The notes beneath the pieces are model-generated. The model worked only from the letters and a program-made list of their open reading frames with translations. It was not told where the DNA came from and did no database searches. From Cohnella candidum (GTDB lineage Bacteria > Bacillota > Bacilli > Paenibacillales > Paenibacillaceae): a DNA stretch of 64,000 bases. The stretch lies in contig NZ_CP033433.1 in the NCBI RefSeq assembly GCF_003713065.1, positions 3,101,001-3,165,000 on the forward strand, given 5' to 3'. Each line of letters begins with the position of its first letter. Within the stretch, counting starts at the first letter, position 1. Of the stretch, positions 26,480-35,129 are shown piece after piece. Made by a program: the position numbers and the translations under genes.

Positions 26480-26980
26480 CTAAAACGCGATTACGCCTGC
26501 GCCGGATAACAGCGCAATTACGGAAGGCGCCACCGCCAGCATGAACGGAAACGCGGCGCCTTTCCCGGATTCGGCGGGGTGCCGTCCCCAAGGCCACGGA
26601 AGCCGTCTTCCCCAGCGGCGAATCATCCGCAGACGGAGCAGCAGCAAAAAAACCGAGATGCCGCCCGCAAGCAGGATGGAAGTGACCACCAGTTGAACCG
26701 TCGCCGCCGCGCCCGCCCAAATTCCGTAAGCGCCGAACCATTTCACGTCTCCCGCGCCCATCCCGCCGAACCTATGGAGCAGCAGCAGCGGAAGGAACCC
26801 GGCGGCTCCGCCGCCCGCTGCGTGCAAGGCCCCCGCCCATCCATCGGATACGGCATGATACAAGAACCCGCCGGCCGCAAAGCCCGAGGTCAGCACATTC
26901 GGGATTCGCATGCGGCGAAGATCCGTCCAACTGGCTGCCGCGGTCAGGACCATAAGGGCGACGGTAATCCGAACATCCAA
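26480..26980 (-). CDS. Prepilin peptidase, A24 type (TadV/CpaA-like)
   Basis: 166-residue polytopic protease that cleaves the leader of Flp-type pilins at the inner face of the membrane. Both catalytic Asp are visible: ASWTDLRRMRIPN near the N-terminus and the GxGD motif in GGMGAGDVKW. It lacks the methylase domain of PilD, as TadV does. The start is TTG 26980 (LDVRITVALM), supported by GGGGGAG six bases upstream; the open frame runs far upstream but has no credible start. Confidence 0.88.
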   Translation of the reverse strand: MDVRITVALMVLTAAASWTDLRRMRIPNVLTSGFAAGGFLYHAVSDGWAGALHAAGGGAAGFLPLLLLHRFGGMGAGDVKWFGAYGIWAGAAATVQLVVTSILLAGGISVFLLLLRLRMIRRWGRRLPWPWGRHPAESGKGAAFPFMLAVAPSVIALLSGAGVIAF

Positions 26981-26993
26981 CTTTCTCTCCCCC

Positions 26994-27932
26994 TTACTTG
27001 CGTTCGACCCGGAAAGGCATCGAGAAACTCGCTCCGCCTTCTCCTCGGACCGTCCAGTTCCATTCGCCGGACGTCGTGTTGCCCGAGACGTGCCATGTCC
27101 ACGAAATCCTGCCGGATCCGTCTGCGACGGCTTGCCCCAAGTGCTTGGCCTGGCTGTTTCCGCTTTTGTAGAGAACGGACAAATCCAAAGAGGTACCGGG
27201 CTGCGTACGCAACACCAACGTCGCTTTCCTCCCGGGGCGGACGGGGTTCGGCTCCAAGGAGACGAACGCAATGTCCAGTTCCGAAGTTTCCGTATCCTGT
27301 GCCCTTGCCCGGGAAGGCGAACCGCCGGACCAGACTCGTTCACGGGCGGAGGCCCGGATCGTCAAGGGCATTCCGCTGAACGGCACGCGGAAAGGCAGCC
27401 GGTATTCCGCTTGCACCGTAAGGAATGCGGCGGAAACGCCGTCTTCCTCGGGAAGATCGACGGAAGTTACCCGGAACCGTTCCGGGGCCAACACCCTTGC
27501 ATCCGACAGTTTTAGGGCCAAAGGTTCCAAGACGGCTTTAGCCGCCTCCTCATTCAGGAACCGTCTGCCGTCCGCTAAAGCTTCCGCCCAATCGCCCAGC
27601 GGCGAAGGCAGCCATTCCGCTAGCTCGCCGACCGTTTCCCGGATGTCTCCCTGGGCGTTTCCCGCTTCACCTTTCTCGCTGGGAGCCGTCTCTACTTTTT
27701 CTTGCTGCGAGAGCGTGATCGGATACCAGGACGACGCGGCCAAACGGACCGTCTGGGTCAAAGCCCCCTGCATCGCGATCGCGACGATCGCCGTTTGAAC
27801 GAGAAAAAGAAGCAAGAAAACGAGCATCAGGAAGACGGGCATCACCAATGCCGTTTCCAGCGCGACGCTTCCCTCTTCCCTTGCCGCGCCGCGGTTATTG
27901 ATAAGAGTGATCCGCCGCGTAAGTCGCCTCAT
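26994..27932 (-). CDS. TadE-like pseudopilin with extended C-terminal domain
   Basis: 312 residues. The class III (type IV pilin-like) signal EEGSVALETALVMPVFL has Gly at the cleavage point and Glu at mature position 5, then a hydrophobic helix. Residues about 205-312 look like an Ig-like beta domain (SLEPNPVRPGRKATLVLR), unusual for TadE, which is normally about 150-200 residues. AAGGGGAA precedes ATG 27932; it overlaps the DUF5702-type gene by 38 bases. Confidence 0.75.
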   Translation of the reverse strand: MRRLTRRITLINNRGAAREEGSVALETALVMPVFLMLVFLLLFLVQTAIVAIAMQGALTQTVRLAASSWYPITLSQQEKVETAPSEKGEAGNAQGDIRETVGELAEWLPSPLGDWAEALADGRRFLNEEAAKAVLEPLALKLSDARVLAPERFRVTSVDLPEEDGVSAAFLTVQAEYRLPFRVPFSGMPLTIRASARERVWSGGSPSRARAQDTETSELDIAFVSLEPNPVRPGRKATLVLRTQPGTSLDLSVLYKSGNSQAKHLGQAVADGSGRISWTWHVSGNTTSGEWNWTVRGEGGASFSMPFRVERK

Positions 27933-30153
27933 AACGGTTCCCCTTCACCGTTCCTCCAAGCTGCCCGGTCCGGCCGAGCACCTTCAGCAATCCGGGAAAA
28001 AACCACAGTTTTAGCGAAGCCGTTCCTTCCGCGCTCGCGTAAGTATAGGCCTCCGCGAAATTCAGTCCGGTTCGGTACTCGATCGCCGCGATGACTCGAG
28101 ATAATGCGATCGCTGATCCGCCGCCTTGCGTGATCAAGAAAAGCCGCAGGTAATCCTCGTAAGTGGTCTCGGCTTTCAAATACTTGGACAACGGAACCGC
28201 GTTCCGGTCCAGCAGCATGCGCACGTCCGCGATCGCGTTGCGGACCCCGTACGCGAGTGCCGCGGCCAAAATCAGCAAAGGATGTCCCAAGCCGCGGTTC
28301 TCGATCAGCCCTTCCATCGTTCGCACGGCCAGGCGGAGAGCGAAAATTTCCCCGTACGCCGCCGCCAGATTGCCTGAAGGAGTCGCGAATCCGTACAGGA
28401 TGTACTCCTCCTCTTGGCGATCCGGAGATAATCCCGCGGAGCCGCCCTCCAGCAGCCGCTTGGCTTGAGCCGGCTCAAAGCGCGTCATACGGGCTTGCGC
28501 ATATTCCGAGAAAAAGAGCGAGTCGCGAACCCCGGTCAACGAACCTTCCAAGCCTTCCAACAAGCCGCCGGCTTTCTCCAGTGCTTCATCCCTTGCTTCA
28601 GAAGGGTCCTCAGCATCGCCGGCACGGGTAGCGGCCTCTTCGGCGTTACGGTTCCGATCGGAGTTTTCCCGGAACAAGCGATCAAGCTTGCCGAACGCTT
28701 CCCGTTCTTCCGGCGTGCCTTGCAGCTTGCGGAACCCGCCGATAAGTCCGTTCCAGCCGGACCATTCGGCCTTCGCTTGCTTCTCGAAAGCCTTGCGTTC
28801 CGCGTCACCTGTCCGATGGAGATTGAAGGAAGCTTCCCGTTCCCGCAGAACGAGGCCGTTTGCGCCATAATCAGCGGCGTAACCGTTCAAAGCGGACAGC
28901 AAGCGGCCAACTTCTTGGCGAAGCGTTGCTTCCATTCCCTTTGAGGATGGCACGTTGTGAAGAAGTGCCGATACGGTTTCCGCTGCACCGACCAATTGCA
29001 ATCCCCGATCCCGTTGGTTTGACAATTCCGCTTCGTAACGGTCGAAAAAGGCTTCCTCCAACACGAGCGATTGCGCCGTCCTCCGGATTTCCGCCACGGA
29101 TTCCACTTTCCCGGAATCGACGGATTCCTGTTGGCTTTCGTCCGTTACGGCACTCGCCGGTCCGTCCGCCGTATCGGAAACCGCCGCTTCGGCAGCCATT
29201 TTTCGCATCTCTTCGTTGGCGGCAGATGCGCGCCTCCAGGCTTCCACCGCTTCGTGATAGGAGGACTCCGCCGCTGCGCGCGCACGTGCAGCCGCTCCCG
29301 CGAGCTCCGCCGCGAGCGAAGCCGTGCCGGACTCATACGCGGCGATTGCTGCCGTATGCTTTCCAGGATTCGGCTTCGGCTTCGGCTCCGCAACGGATCC
29401 GGGCTTTTCCGCTTCCTCGCGAGCCGCCGCTTCATCCTCCTGCCGCATGGCGACATAGTCCGCGTAACGGAGAGCCGCATCCGCCGCGTTCCCGACTTCG
29501 CCCGCCGGCAGACTGCCGTTCAAATCCGGCGAAGGATACGGAGCCAGACTGCGGAGAATGGAGACCGTCTGCTCTCCACCGCTTGACTGCGACTTCAACG
29601 CTTCATTCAACGCCGCTTCCCGGTGGTCGTATGCCTTGCGCATCCGCTCCAGCAAACCGACGGTGGCCGCGGCTTCTTTCATCGCCGGAGCCACGCCCCG
29701 GAACCGGGAGGCGAACTCCAGCGCCAGGTCGACGGGCGCCTTGTATTTCATTTCCTCCAGCACTTGCCGGCGAAAGACGTCATGATCCGCAAGCGGACGG
29801 CTTTCCGTCACGTCCGTCTCTGTCCATTCCGAAGCGAGGAAAGGCAGCGCACCGCCGCTATCTCCTCCCGCCGAATACCCTTCGGCCGCCGTTCGGAACA
29901 GCTCGTTCGCGTCTTCTCCCCCTCTTACGAACAGACCGTAATTTTCATAGAGGACAGGGTCGAAAGAAGAGAGTACGGAACGGGCGCCCGACTGAACCGC
30001 GAGTTCGGCCATGTGGCGAAAAGCGGCGATGCGAGAGAAGTCGATGAGCAAGGAAGTTAACAGCATGAAAGCCGCCGTTACCGAAATAAAATAAACGGAT
30101 ACGCTCCCGGCCGAATTTGTCCCCGAACGCCGGCCACGCTTCTCCCCGCTCAT
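27895..30153 (-). CDS. TadG-like / DUF5702 protein of the Tad locus
   Basis: 752 residues. An N-terminal membrane helix (SVSVYFISVTAAFMLLTSLLIDFSRI) is followed by the SGARSVLSSFDPVLYENYGLF pattern I associate with DUF5702 proteins and TadG. The long middle is Ala/Glu-rich and probably coiled coil; a second helical hydrophobic part is near the C-terminus. It probably links the pilus to the cell envelope. I use ATG 30153 (MSGEKRGRR) because it makes an ATGA overlap with the upstream TadE-like gene. Confidence 0.75.
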   Translation of the reverse strand: MSGEKRGRRSGTNSAGSVSVYFISVTAAFMLLTSLLIDFSRIAAFRHMAELAVQSGARSVLSSFDPVLYENYGLFVRGGEDANELFRTAAEGYSAGGDSGGALPFLASEWTETDVTESRPLADHDVFRRQVLEEMKYKAPVDLALEFASRFRGVAPAMKEAAATVGLLERMRKAYDHREAALNEALKSQSSGGEQTVSILRSLAPYPSPDLNGSLPAGEVGNAADAALRYADYVAMRQEDEAAAREEAEKPGSVAEPKPKPNPGKHTAAIAAYESGTASLAAELAGAAARARAAAESSYHEAVEAWRRASAANEEMRKMAAEAAVSDTADGPASAVTDESQQESVDSGKVESVAEIRRTAQSLVLEEAFFDRYEAELSNQRDRGLQLVGAAETVSALLHNVPSSKGMEATLRQEVGRLLSALNGYAADYGANGLVLREREASFNLHRTGDAERKAFEKQAKAEWSGWNGLIGGFRKLQGTPEEREAFGKLDRLFRENSDRNRNAEEAATRAGDAEDPSEARDEALEKAGGLLEGLEGSLTGVRDSLFFSEYAQARMTRFEPAQAKRLLEGGSAGLSPDRQEEEYILYGFATPSGNLAAAYGEIFALRLAVRTMEGLIENRGLGHPLLILAAALAYGVRNAIADVRMLLDRNAVPLSKYLKAETTYEDYLRLFLITQGGGSAIALSRVIAAIEYRTGLNFAEAYTYASAEGTASLKLWFFPGLLKVLGRTGQLGGTVKGNRYEATYAADHSYQ

Positions 30154-30833
30154 CGTTTTCCGGCCAGCACACTCGCCGCCTTCTGCCGGTAAGTCTCCGC
30201 GCTCTGTCCTTTCTTGCGCATTTTCTCCCGGAAATAACGGACCGACTGAAACGTGCGGATCCATTCCGCGGGTTCCGTCACGGTGGAAGACACCGAAGCC
30301 GAATGCCGAGTCTCCGCCGAATTCCGAAAACGCAGCACCGGCGTCGGTATCAAACCGCCCGACGCATCGACGGACACGGTTCGGAGCCAGCCCTGATTGC
30401 GGTACTTTAGCTCCCCGCCCACGAAGGAGGGAAAGGCTTCCGCCGATTTGCGAAGCTTCTTCTCCGCCGGCGATCCGTCCTCCCCGCCACCGTTTCCGAT
30501 ATCCACGCGGGAGCCGTTCCCATCAGCAGACATACCGAGCTCTCCCGCCAACAAAGCGTCGTCGCCAAGCCTCCAATATAAACCGTCGTATCCTCCGGAC
30601 GGATATCCGCCCGTTTTCCCGGAAGCGGAGGAATGGGACCAGGCGAATGCCGCGCGGCCGCTTTCGGCGGAAGCGGAATAATAGAGAAGGGCTTTCTCCA
30701 GCATCCCGACGGAAAACAGAATCAGAAGAAGCGTCGTGAGCAGGACCCATGGAAACACCAATGCTCCCTCCAGCGTCATGGAGCCTTGCTCGCCGCTCCC
30801 GAAACGGCGTAAAGCGCGAATGCCGGCAACCAT
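30150..30833 (-). CDS. TadE-like pseudopilin
   Basis: 227 residues with a prepilin-like start, EQGSMTLEGALVFPWVL (Gly before the cut, Glu at mature +5), a long membrane helix and a soluble C-terminal part rich in Gly/Ser. It likely primes or caps the Flp-type pilus. GGGAGG lies nine bases before ATG 30833. Confidence 0.78.
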   Translation of the reverse strand: MVAGIRALRRFGSGEQGSMTLEGALVFPWVLLTTLLLILFSVGMLEKALLYYSASAESGRAAFAWSHSSASGKTGGYPSGGYDGLYWRLGDDALLAGELGMSADGNGSRVDIGNGGGEDGSPAEKKLRKSAEAFPSFVGGELKYRNQGWLRTVSVDASGGLIPTPVLRFRNSAETRHSASVSSTVTEPAEWIRTFQSVRYFREKMRKKGQSAETYRQKAASVLAGKR

Positions 30834-30851
30834 CCCCTCGAACCTCCCCGC

Positions 30852-31049
30852 TTAATCGAATATCGTGCCGGCCTTGTCCTCCGCCGACCCCATCAAATCC
30901 CGGATAAATTGCAGGATCCAATCCTTGAACAAAATGGCGACTAAAATCAACACGGCGGCGATCAGCACGATCTCAAGCGTCCCGATCCCGGCTTCTTCCC
31001 GCCTAAACCTTCGAACGTGGTGCCCACAAGCGCGTAACAACCAAGCCAT
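30852..31049 (-). CDS. flp: Flp-type major pilin (Flp1-like)
   Basis: 65-residue pilin: a basic leader (RRFRRE), cleavage Gly in EEAGIGTLEIVLI with Glu at mature position 5, one hydrophobic helix and a short charged tail. This matches Flp1-like pilins of Gram-positive Tad systems, polymerised by TadA with TadB/TadC after cleavage by the peptidase at 26480. AGGGAGGGA precedes ATG 31049. Confidence 0.85.
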   Translation of the reverse strand: MAWLLRACGHHVRRFRREEAGIGTLEIVLIAAVLILVAILFKDWILQFIRDLMGSAEDKAGTIFD

Positions 31050-31070
31050 GATCCGATCCCTCCCTCATGT

Positions 31071-31910
31071 TTACATCACGAAAATCGCGGGCGCGCCGAC
31101 CAAAACGATGATCAACAGAAAGATCACCGCCAAAGGAAACGCCAGCCTGGTCGACGCCTGCTCACCCAGCGTGCGGGCCGCCGCTTTGCGTTTCTCCCAC
31201 GTTTGCCGGGTAAGGTCGCGAAGCGCGGGCACGAGCGATTCTCCTCCCCGTTTGGCGTTCATCAGCAGCACCGCGGCGAAAAGCTTTGCCTCCGGAATGG
31301 CGCAGCGCCTGCCGAACTCCTCCAACGCCAGGCCCATGCTTTCCCCTCGATCCATCGCCGCGACCGCGGCTTGAAGCTCGCCGTACAGCGGATGACCGCC
31401 GGACGGCCGGCGCTCCAAACACCGCGCCAGCGCCTGCCTTACGGGCTCCCCCGCGTGCACAAGTACGAGAAGCCGGCTAAGCAGCACCGGGAGTTCCATC
31501 AGCATGCCGCGTTTGCGATTTTCCGTCTGACGGTTCAAGTCGCGCGCCCGAAGCATCGGAATGCAAACTCCGACCAGAGACCCGACCCCGCCGAGCGCCG
31601 GATTGCCGGCGACCGACGCCAATGCCCAAGCGGCCGAGCAAGCGGCATAGGCGATCGCGGCGCTTTCCGCAACCCACCGGAGAAGCCGCTCCGCCGTACA
31701 TCCGCCTTCCAGCGCGGCGATTCGCAAGCGGTGGTTCTGCAGCATCGGCTGCAAGCGTTCGAACGACCCGCTTCGCCTCAACGCCTCTCGAAACGGCACG
31801 GCCCATTCTTGCCCGGTCGGCAGGCGGCGCGGCACCCGCCAACCGGAGGACCAAAGGATAAGACCGCCGTAGAGCGCGGAGAGCAGCCCGAATACGATCC
31901 CGCTCCACAT
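31071..31910 (-). CDS. tadC: Tad pilus assembly membrane protein TadC
   Basis: 279 residues with a type II secretion F domain (GEPVRQALARCLERRP, GGESLVPALRDLTRQ) and flanking membrane helices. It forms the inner-membrane platform with TadB. GAGGTG, which includes the tadB stop region, precedes ATG 31910; the two genes are four bases apart. Confidence 0.88.
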   Translation of the reverse strand: MWSGIVFGLLSALYGGLILWSSGWRVPRRLPTGQEWAVPFREALRRSGSFERLQPMLQNHRLRIAALEGGCTAERLLRWVAESAAIAYAACSAAWALASVAGNPALGGVGSLVGVCIPMLRARDLNRQTENRKRGMLMELPVLLSRLLVLVHAGEPVRQALARCLERRPSGGHPLYGELQAAVAAMDRGESMGLALEEFGRRCAIPEAKLFAAVLLMNAKRGGESLVPALRDLTRQTWEKRKAAARTLGEQASTRLAFPLAVIFLLIIVLVGAPAIFVM

Positions 31911-31914
31911 CCCG

Positions 31915-32655
31915 CTACACCTCGATGCTCATGATCCTGACCATCCACCAGCAGCAAAGTCCCAACAATCCCAGACAGACGGACAGCAACAGCCACCCGA
32001 CGCCGTGGCGAAGCGGCTCCATGTACTCCGGCGCGAAAAAACCGAGGAATCCGATGAAAGCGAACGGCATGGTCATCATGATCCGGGACTCGAATCTCTT
32101 CTGGGACATCAGCACCGATATTTCCAACTCCACGTCCAATTTCTCGGCGATGAGCTGCGAAGTGCCGCGGACGATTTCGATCAAGTCGCCGCCCGCCCGT
32201 TTGGAAACCGTGAACGCTTCGGAAAAATGGCGGATTTCCTCCGAATCGGACCTCCCGGCGAAATCCCGAAGCATCGGCTCCAGAGGCTCTCCGTTATGAA
32301 GCCGGACCGAAATGGCGCGAAGCTCGCGGAGCAAGTCGGAACGGGCATCGGCGATCAGGATCGACAGATCGTTCTCCAGGCCGAGAAAAGCGTTCTCGAC
32401 CGACCGGCCGGCCGCGAGCAGCGAAGAGAGCGCTTGAAGCATCTCCTTGAACTGAAGGCGCAGCTTGAGCTTGCGCCCGGCTTGCAGCCGTTTGCGCAAC
32501 AATCGCGGATAGCCCAGGCCGACAGGAGCAGCCAGAACCGACACGACGGGTTGCCGGCATAGCATCCATGCCGCTGCGAAGCAGAAGAGGCAGCCCGCAA
32601 CCGCGGCTCCCGCACGCTGCCCTTTACTGAGCTCATAACGGGCGTAATCGATCAT
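31915..32655 (-). CDS. tadB: Tad pilus assembly membrane protein TadB
   Basis: 246 residues with a type II secretion F domain (LSSLLAAGRSVENAFLGLENDL, KRAGGDLIEIVRGTSQLI) and membrane helices at both ends. ATG 32655 overlaps the tadA stop (ATGA) and has GGGAGG seven bases upstream; the longer open frame upstream is a shadow inside tadA. Confidence 0.88.
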   Translation of the reverse strand: MIDYARYELSKGQRAGAAVAGCLFCFAAAWMLCRQPVVSVLAAPVGLGYPRLLRKRLQAGRKLKLRLQFKEMLQALSSLLAAGRSVENAFLGLENDLSILIADARSDLLRELRAISVRLHNGEPLEPMLRDFAGRSDSEEIRHFSEAFTVSKRAGGDLIEIVRGTSQLIAEKLDVELEISVLMSQKRFESRIMMTMPFAFIGFLGFFAPEYMEPLRHGVGWLLLSVCLGLLGLCCWWMVRIMSIEV

Positions 32656-33893
32656 TCCGCCGCCTCCCGGATCCCCGCGAATACGAGCTTGCGGGTATCC
32701 GCCAGCTCCCCGGCCTTCTTCAGCCTTCCGATGACCCGGCCGCTTCGTTCTCCTTCTTCCTCGAATCGGAACAGAGGCCGCAGCGCCACGTCTCCCTCCG
32801 TCAGGGACGACTCCACCTCGCAAATGTCCGTCACCCTCCGGCTGCCGTCACGGAACCGGCTCAGATGCACGATCACGTCCAAAGCGGAAGCGATTTGCTT
32901 TCTCACCGCCTGGATCGGCAGATCGGCGCCGCTCAACACCATCGTCTCCAAACGGGAAATCATGTCCTTCGGACTGTTCGCATGGCCGGTGCTCAAGCTC
33001 CCGTCATGGCCCGTGTTCATGGCCTGCAGCATATCCAACGCTTCCGCTCCCCTTACTTCGCCGACGATAATCCGGTTTGGCCGCATCCTTAACGACGCCC
33101 GGATCAACTCGGCCGTCGTGATCCTTCCTTTTCCTTCGCTGTTCGCGTTGCGCGTCTCGAGCGACACCAAATGCGATGCGCCTTTCAGCCGCAGCTCCGC
33201 GGCATCCTCGATCGTGATGATCCGCTCGCCGGCGGGAATCGCTTCCGATAACGCGTTCAGGAAGGTCGTCTTCCCCGAACCCGTGCCGCCGCTGACGAAC
33301 AAGTTGTACTTGGCCGCCACCAAAGTCTGAAGCATGGCAGCCGCCTCTTCGGTCAATGCGCCGGCGGCAAGAAGATCCCGCATGCCGAGCGGCCGGTCCG
33401 GAAATCTCCGGATGGTGACGCAAGGACCTTTGAGCGCCACCGGAGGGAGCACGACGTGCACCCGGGAACCGTCCGGCAGCCGGGCGTCCACGATGGGCGA
33501 GGCTTCGTTCACCATGCGGTTCACGCGGCCGACGACGCTTTGGATCAAATCCTCCAGCCGATCGGGCGACTCGAAGGAAATTCCGGAGTAGCTCAGTTCG
33601 CCCCCGCGCTCGACGTAAATCTCGTCATGCCGGTTGATCATGATCTCCGTTACGGCAGGATCGTCAAGCAGCGGCTGCAAGGCGTCCAAGCCGCGGAAAG
33701 AGTGGAACAGCCGTTCCACCGCGGCTTTGCGCTGCGCCGCGGTCCACCTCCGGGCCGTCTCTCTGCGGAACAACTCCGTCTCGATCAACTTCTTCAATTC
33801 GCCGTCCGTTACGGCGGCGTCCCACGCCAGCCGGGAGCGCACCGCGTCCCGGACGACGTTCAGCTCATCGGGCGGCAGGCTCCAGACTTCCAC
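32652..33893 (-). CDS. tadA: Tad pilus assembly ATPase TadA/CpaF
   Basis: 413-residue secretion ATPase. Walker A is SGGTGSGKTT, the Asp box is near ITIEDAAELRL, Walker B-like is RIIVGEVRG, and His in LSTGHANS marks the His box. The N-terminal domain carries TEIMINRHDEIYVERGG, typical of CpaF. It powers Flp pilin assembly. I chose GTG 33893 with AAGGGGG nine bases upstream; it overlaps the cpaE-like gene by 29 bases. Confidence 0.92.
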   Translation of the reverse strand: MEVWSLPPDELNVVRDAVRSRLAWDAAVTDGELKKLIETELFRRETARRWTAAQRKAAVERLFHSFRGLDALQPLLDDPAVTEIMINRHDEIYVERGGELSYSGISFESPDRLEDLIQSVVGRVNRMVNEASPIVDARLPDGSRVHVVLPPVALKGPCVTIRRFPDRPLGMRDLLAAGALTEEAAAMLQTLVAAKYNLFVSGGTGSGKTTFLNALSEAIPAGERIITIEDAAELRLKGASHLVSLETRNANSEGKGRITTAELIRASLRMRPNRIIVGEVRGAEALDMLQAMNTGHDGSLSTGHANSPKDMISRLETMVLSGADLPIQAVRKQIASALDVIVHLSRFRDGSRRVTDICEVESSLTEGDVALRPLFRFEEEGERSGRVIGRLKKAGELADTRKLVFAGIREAAE

Positions 33894-34980
33894 CGGACAA
33901 GGCCCCCTTCCTTCCCCGCTCCCATCCCCAACCGTCCAGAAGCGCATCGACCCCGCCGCTGTATGCCGCCGACCCGAAAATCCTGCCCGGGTCGTCGGTC
34001 CCCTTCCATTGGGGAACGTAGGGCAGCTCGGCGGCCGGCGGGGAAGGCAAACGCCAGGGATTCATCCATCTTCCCTGCGTTTTGCTTCGCACGAACGAAA
34101 CGTTGGCGGACCAGCCTGTCTCGGCCTCTCGGCGCCAGAATTCCAGCAGCTTCTCCGCTTTGCCCAGGCACTGCCAATCGTCCGTCACCAGCCAAGCCAC
34201 CCGATCGCTCAAACCGAGCAGCGCGGCATGCCACGGAGTCGCGCCGCAGTCCGGGTCCGCCACCACGAGGTCGTATCTTCCCGATTCCCGCAAGCGCTCG
34301 GCGAGAGATGCCACCAGTTCGGGCGTCATCGCGAGCCTCTCTCCGGGATGATCGGGCGCGTCGATAATGTCCGCCCTCAGGATGGAATGGTGGCGTACGG
34401 AGCGTTCCAACTGCTCGGCAAACCGCCCGGAATCCGACTGCAGGACGTACAAAAGCCGCGAAAGGCTATCGGGTTCCACGTTGCCGAAGAGCCGGGACGT
34501 GACGTTGACCGTCTCCAAATTCAGATAAAGGGTGCGAAGCCCTCTCTCCCCGGCTTGCCGGACCACGTTCAATGCGGCCGTCGTCTTGCCCGCTCCGCCC
34601 GACGCGGAGAAAACGGTCAGCCAGCGGCATCCCCCCTGTACGGCCGGCGACTGTTCCGACAGCAGTCCGCGGATTCCCGCGGCGACCACGGGAAGGGGCT
34701 GATACAGCCGCAGTTCCGGCCATTCCCTTTTCGATTGTCCCGGATCTTCCACCAGAGCGGCCTTCCGCACGCCGGCACCCAGCCAAGACTCCGCCTGCTT
34801 CAACAATGAAGGAAAGCCGACCAGCGCATCGATCCCGCCGGGCTCCTGGAGCCGCAGCCGAAGGGCGGTCTCGTGCGTAAACGCGGTGACATCCCACCCC
34901 GGCTCCGTCTCCCGCAAATATTCGGCAAGACGCGCGGCATACTCCCGGTTCGGGATCGCCAGCACGATTTTCCGGTTCAT
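33865..34980 (-). CDS. CpaE-like P-loop protein (Tad locus)
   Basis: 371 residues, first gene of the Tad operon. An N-terminal receiver-like part (IVLAIPNREYAARLAEYL, DALVGFPSLL) lacks clear phosphoacceptor residues. It is followed by a MinD/ParA-type ATPase with SASGGAGKTT. The first Lys of the deviant Walker A (KGGxGKT) is replaced by Ser. DIIDAPDH and DLVVADPD fit later motifs. CpaE-type proteins localise the Tad machinery. ATG 34980 has AGGAGGGG upstream. Confidence 0.8.
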   Translation of the reverse strand: MNRKIVLAIPNREYAARLAEYLRETEPGWDVTAFTHETALRLRLQEPGGIDALVGFPSLLKQAESWLGAGVRKAALVEDPGQSKREWPELRLYQPLPVVAAGIRGLLSEQSPAVQGGCRWLTVFSASGGAGKTTAALNVVRQAGERGLRTLYLNLETVNVTSRLFGNVEPDSLSRLLYVLQSDSGRFAEQLERSVRHHSILRADIIDAPDHPGERLAMTPELVASLAERLRESGRYDLVVADPDCGATPWHAALLGLSDRVAWLVTDDWQCLGKAEKLLEFWRREAETGWSANVSFVRSKTQGRWMNPWRLPSPPAAELPYVPQWKGTDDPGRIFGSAAYSGGVDALLDGWGWERGRKGALSGGSLEPAAR

Positions 34981-35002
34981 CCCACCCCTCCTCCAAGCCG
35001 GA

Positions 35003-35049
35003 CAAAACAAAAACACCGCAAACCCCGGCTCGTGCCGGAATTTGCGGTG
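35003..35049 (-). terminator. Intrinsic terminator in the Tad operon leader
   Basis: On the minus strand CACCGCAAA (35014-35022 on plus) pairs with TTTGCGGTG (35041-35049), with an inner CCGGC/GCCGG stem, followed by TTTTTGTTTTG. It lies after the promoter at 35082-35110 and only about 25 bases before the cpaE-like start, so it may act as an attenuator; it could also end the upstream esterase transcript. Confidence 0.75.
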
Positions 35050-35081
35050 CTTCCGCTTTTCCTGTCCAAATTCGTATCGAA

Positions 35082-35110
35082 ATCATACCATGATCTTCCA
35101 AAAACGTCAA
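35082..35110 (-). promoter_or_regulatory. Sigma-A promoter of the Tad operon
   Basis: Minus strand TTGACG (35105-35110), a 17-base spacer and TATGAT (35082-35087): close to consensus. It lies 19 bases past the esterase stop and would give a leader of about 95 bases before the cpaE-like ATG. Confidence 0.75.
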
Positions 35111-35129
35111 CGAGCGAACGAAACGCTTT

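Noticed and set aside
34980..35075. Tad leader considered as a cyclic di-GMP riboswitch
   Set aside because: The conserved core of the GEMM-I or GEMM-II classes is not present; only a nested hairpin with a T-run is seen.
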